From contig PWJP01000268.1 in NCBI GenBank assembly GCA_003559985.1, forward strand, positions 1 to 5,020: a stretch of 5,020 bases of DNA. Reading direction: 5' to 3'. The notes under the pieces are model-generated. The model ran no database searches. It worked only from the letters and a program-made list of their open reading frames with translations, and had not been told where the DNA came from. Positions 4,780 through 5,020 of the stretch are shown in pieces; the stretch's first letter is position 1, and the number at the start of each line of letters is the position of its first letter. Source of the DNA: Saprospirales bacterium. GTDB lineage: Bacteria > Bacteroidota > Bacteroidia > Chitinophagales > Saprospiraceae. The position numbers and the translations under genes were made by a program.

Positions 4780-5020
4780 ATTGTGCTACCTGTGTGGTTT
4801 TTATACATTATAAATATTTGTAATCTAAAAATTACCCACCTTGGCATTTGTTTACATAGAGGATTTCGTAATATATTTGCCCCTGATGACAAAAGAAGTC
4901 ATACATTACCTACAGTTTTAATATTCCAACCTGAAAGTGCAATTCCAACTTGCGCGACCAACCACCAACCTACAGTTGATTAAACCTGCATGGCTGTCTG
5001 GAAGCAGCGGTCAAGCAAAA
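4780..5020. other. Intergenic region without a supported gene
   Basis: About 240 bases of AT-rich DNA follow the terminator. I see no convincing gene, RNA gene or mobile-element end here. It holds a weak promoter-like match (4847-4879), a GTAAT/ATTAC inverted repeat at 4820-4835, an ATGAC/GTCAT inverted repeat at 4886-4902, a 10-bp direct repeat, and an interrupted reading frame from 4886 that stays open from 4922 to the window edge. A neighbouring gene may begin or end just beyond 5020. Confidence 0.6.
4847..4879 (+). promoter_or_regulatory. Possible Bacteroidota-type promoter (TTTG ... TAnnTTTG)
   Basis: TATATTTG at 4872-4879 matches the -7 consensus TAnnTTTG used by the Bacteroidota primary sigma factor, and TTTG at 4847-4850 matches the -33 element. 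The spacer is 21 bases, slightly longer than the usual 19 or so. It would drive transcription rightward out of the window. In AT-rich DNA such matches arise by chance, so support is weak. Confidence 0.3.

Noticed and set aside
4820..4835. GTAAT/ATTAC inverted repeat as a second terminator
   Set aside because: The stem is only 5 AT-rich pairs and no T tract follows on either strand.
4732..4983. 83-codon + strand open frame after the large gene
   Set aside because: It runs through the whole terminator hairpin and T tract, has no recognisable domain and has an amino-acid mix expected from translated AT-rich noncoding DNA.
4980..5018. Possible 3' end of a - strand gene (…LLDRCFQTAMQV then TAA)
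   Set aside because: Only 12 codons are in the window, with no recognised motif. A + strand frame is open over the same bases, so neither can be chosen.
4990..5020. ATG at 4990 as the start of a + strand gene (MAVWKQRSSK)
   Set aside because: Ten codons with no ribosome-binding context and no known motif. Too short to support.

Overview
The window is almost entirely one very large coding region on the + strand (positions 1-4689). It is the C-terminal part of a giant secreted, multidomain surface protein whose 5' end lies outside the window. The organism is almost certainly a member of the Bacteroidota. The protein ends in a type A C-terminal sorting domain of the type IX secretion system (T9SS), a system restricted to the Bacteroidota and close relatives. 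The particular mix of HYR-like modules, recurrent VxDKxPPxIxC module borders, a WTVxxWC module, a degenerate dockerin and a cohesin-like domain resembles the large HYR/T9SS proteins I know from Saprospiraceae (Lewinella/Haliscomenobacter-type bacteria). The family-level assignment is inference.

Protein layout, numbering residues from codon 1 at position 1: residues 1-191, part of a beta-propeller-like domain; 197-244, PKD-like domain; 245-343, GNSCWG module; 344-416, HYR-like module; 417-520, WTV module copy 1; 523-613, HYR domain; 616-711, AVC/ECMVEV module; 712-836, long HYR-like module; 837-930, WTV module copy 2; 931-1037, HYR-like module with an Asp/Asn loop; 1042-1140, last Cys-containing module; 1141-1152, Pro/Gly/Ser linker; 1153-1207, carboxypeptidase-regulatory-like beta-sandwich; 1208-1264, dockerin-like domain; about 1341-1474, cohesin-like domain; 1478-1562, T9SS sorting domain. 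About 50 cysteines all lie before residue 1141 and none after it, so the protein has a Cys-rich stalk and a Cys-free C-terminal assembly and anchoring part.

Positions 4690-5020 hold no gene I can support. A hairpin spans the stop codon, and a very strong intrinsic terminator (14-bp uninterrupted stem plus a seven-T tract) closes the transcript at about 4742-4779. The remaining AT-rich stretch contains a weak match to the Bacteroidota promoter consensus, some short repeats, and an interrupted reading frame that may be chance or the decayed start of a neighbouring gene.

The most notable biology is the presence of a dockerin-like and a cohesin-like module in one T9SS cargo polypeptide. This raises the possibility of self-association or of a surface scaffold. 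No enzyme domain is visible in the window, so an adhesive or structural role is more likely than catalysis.
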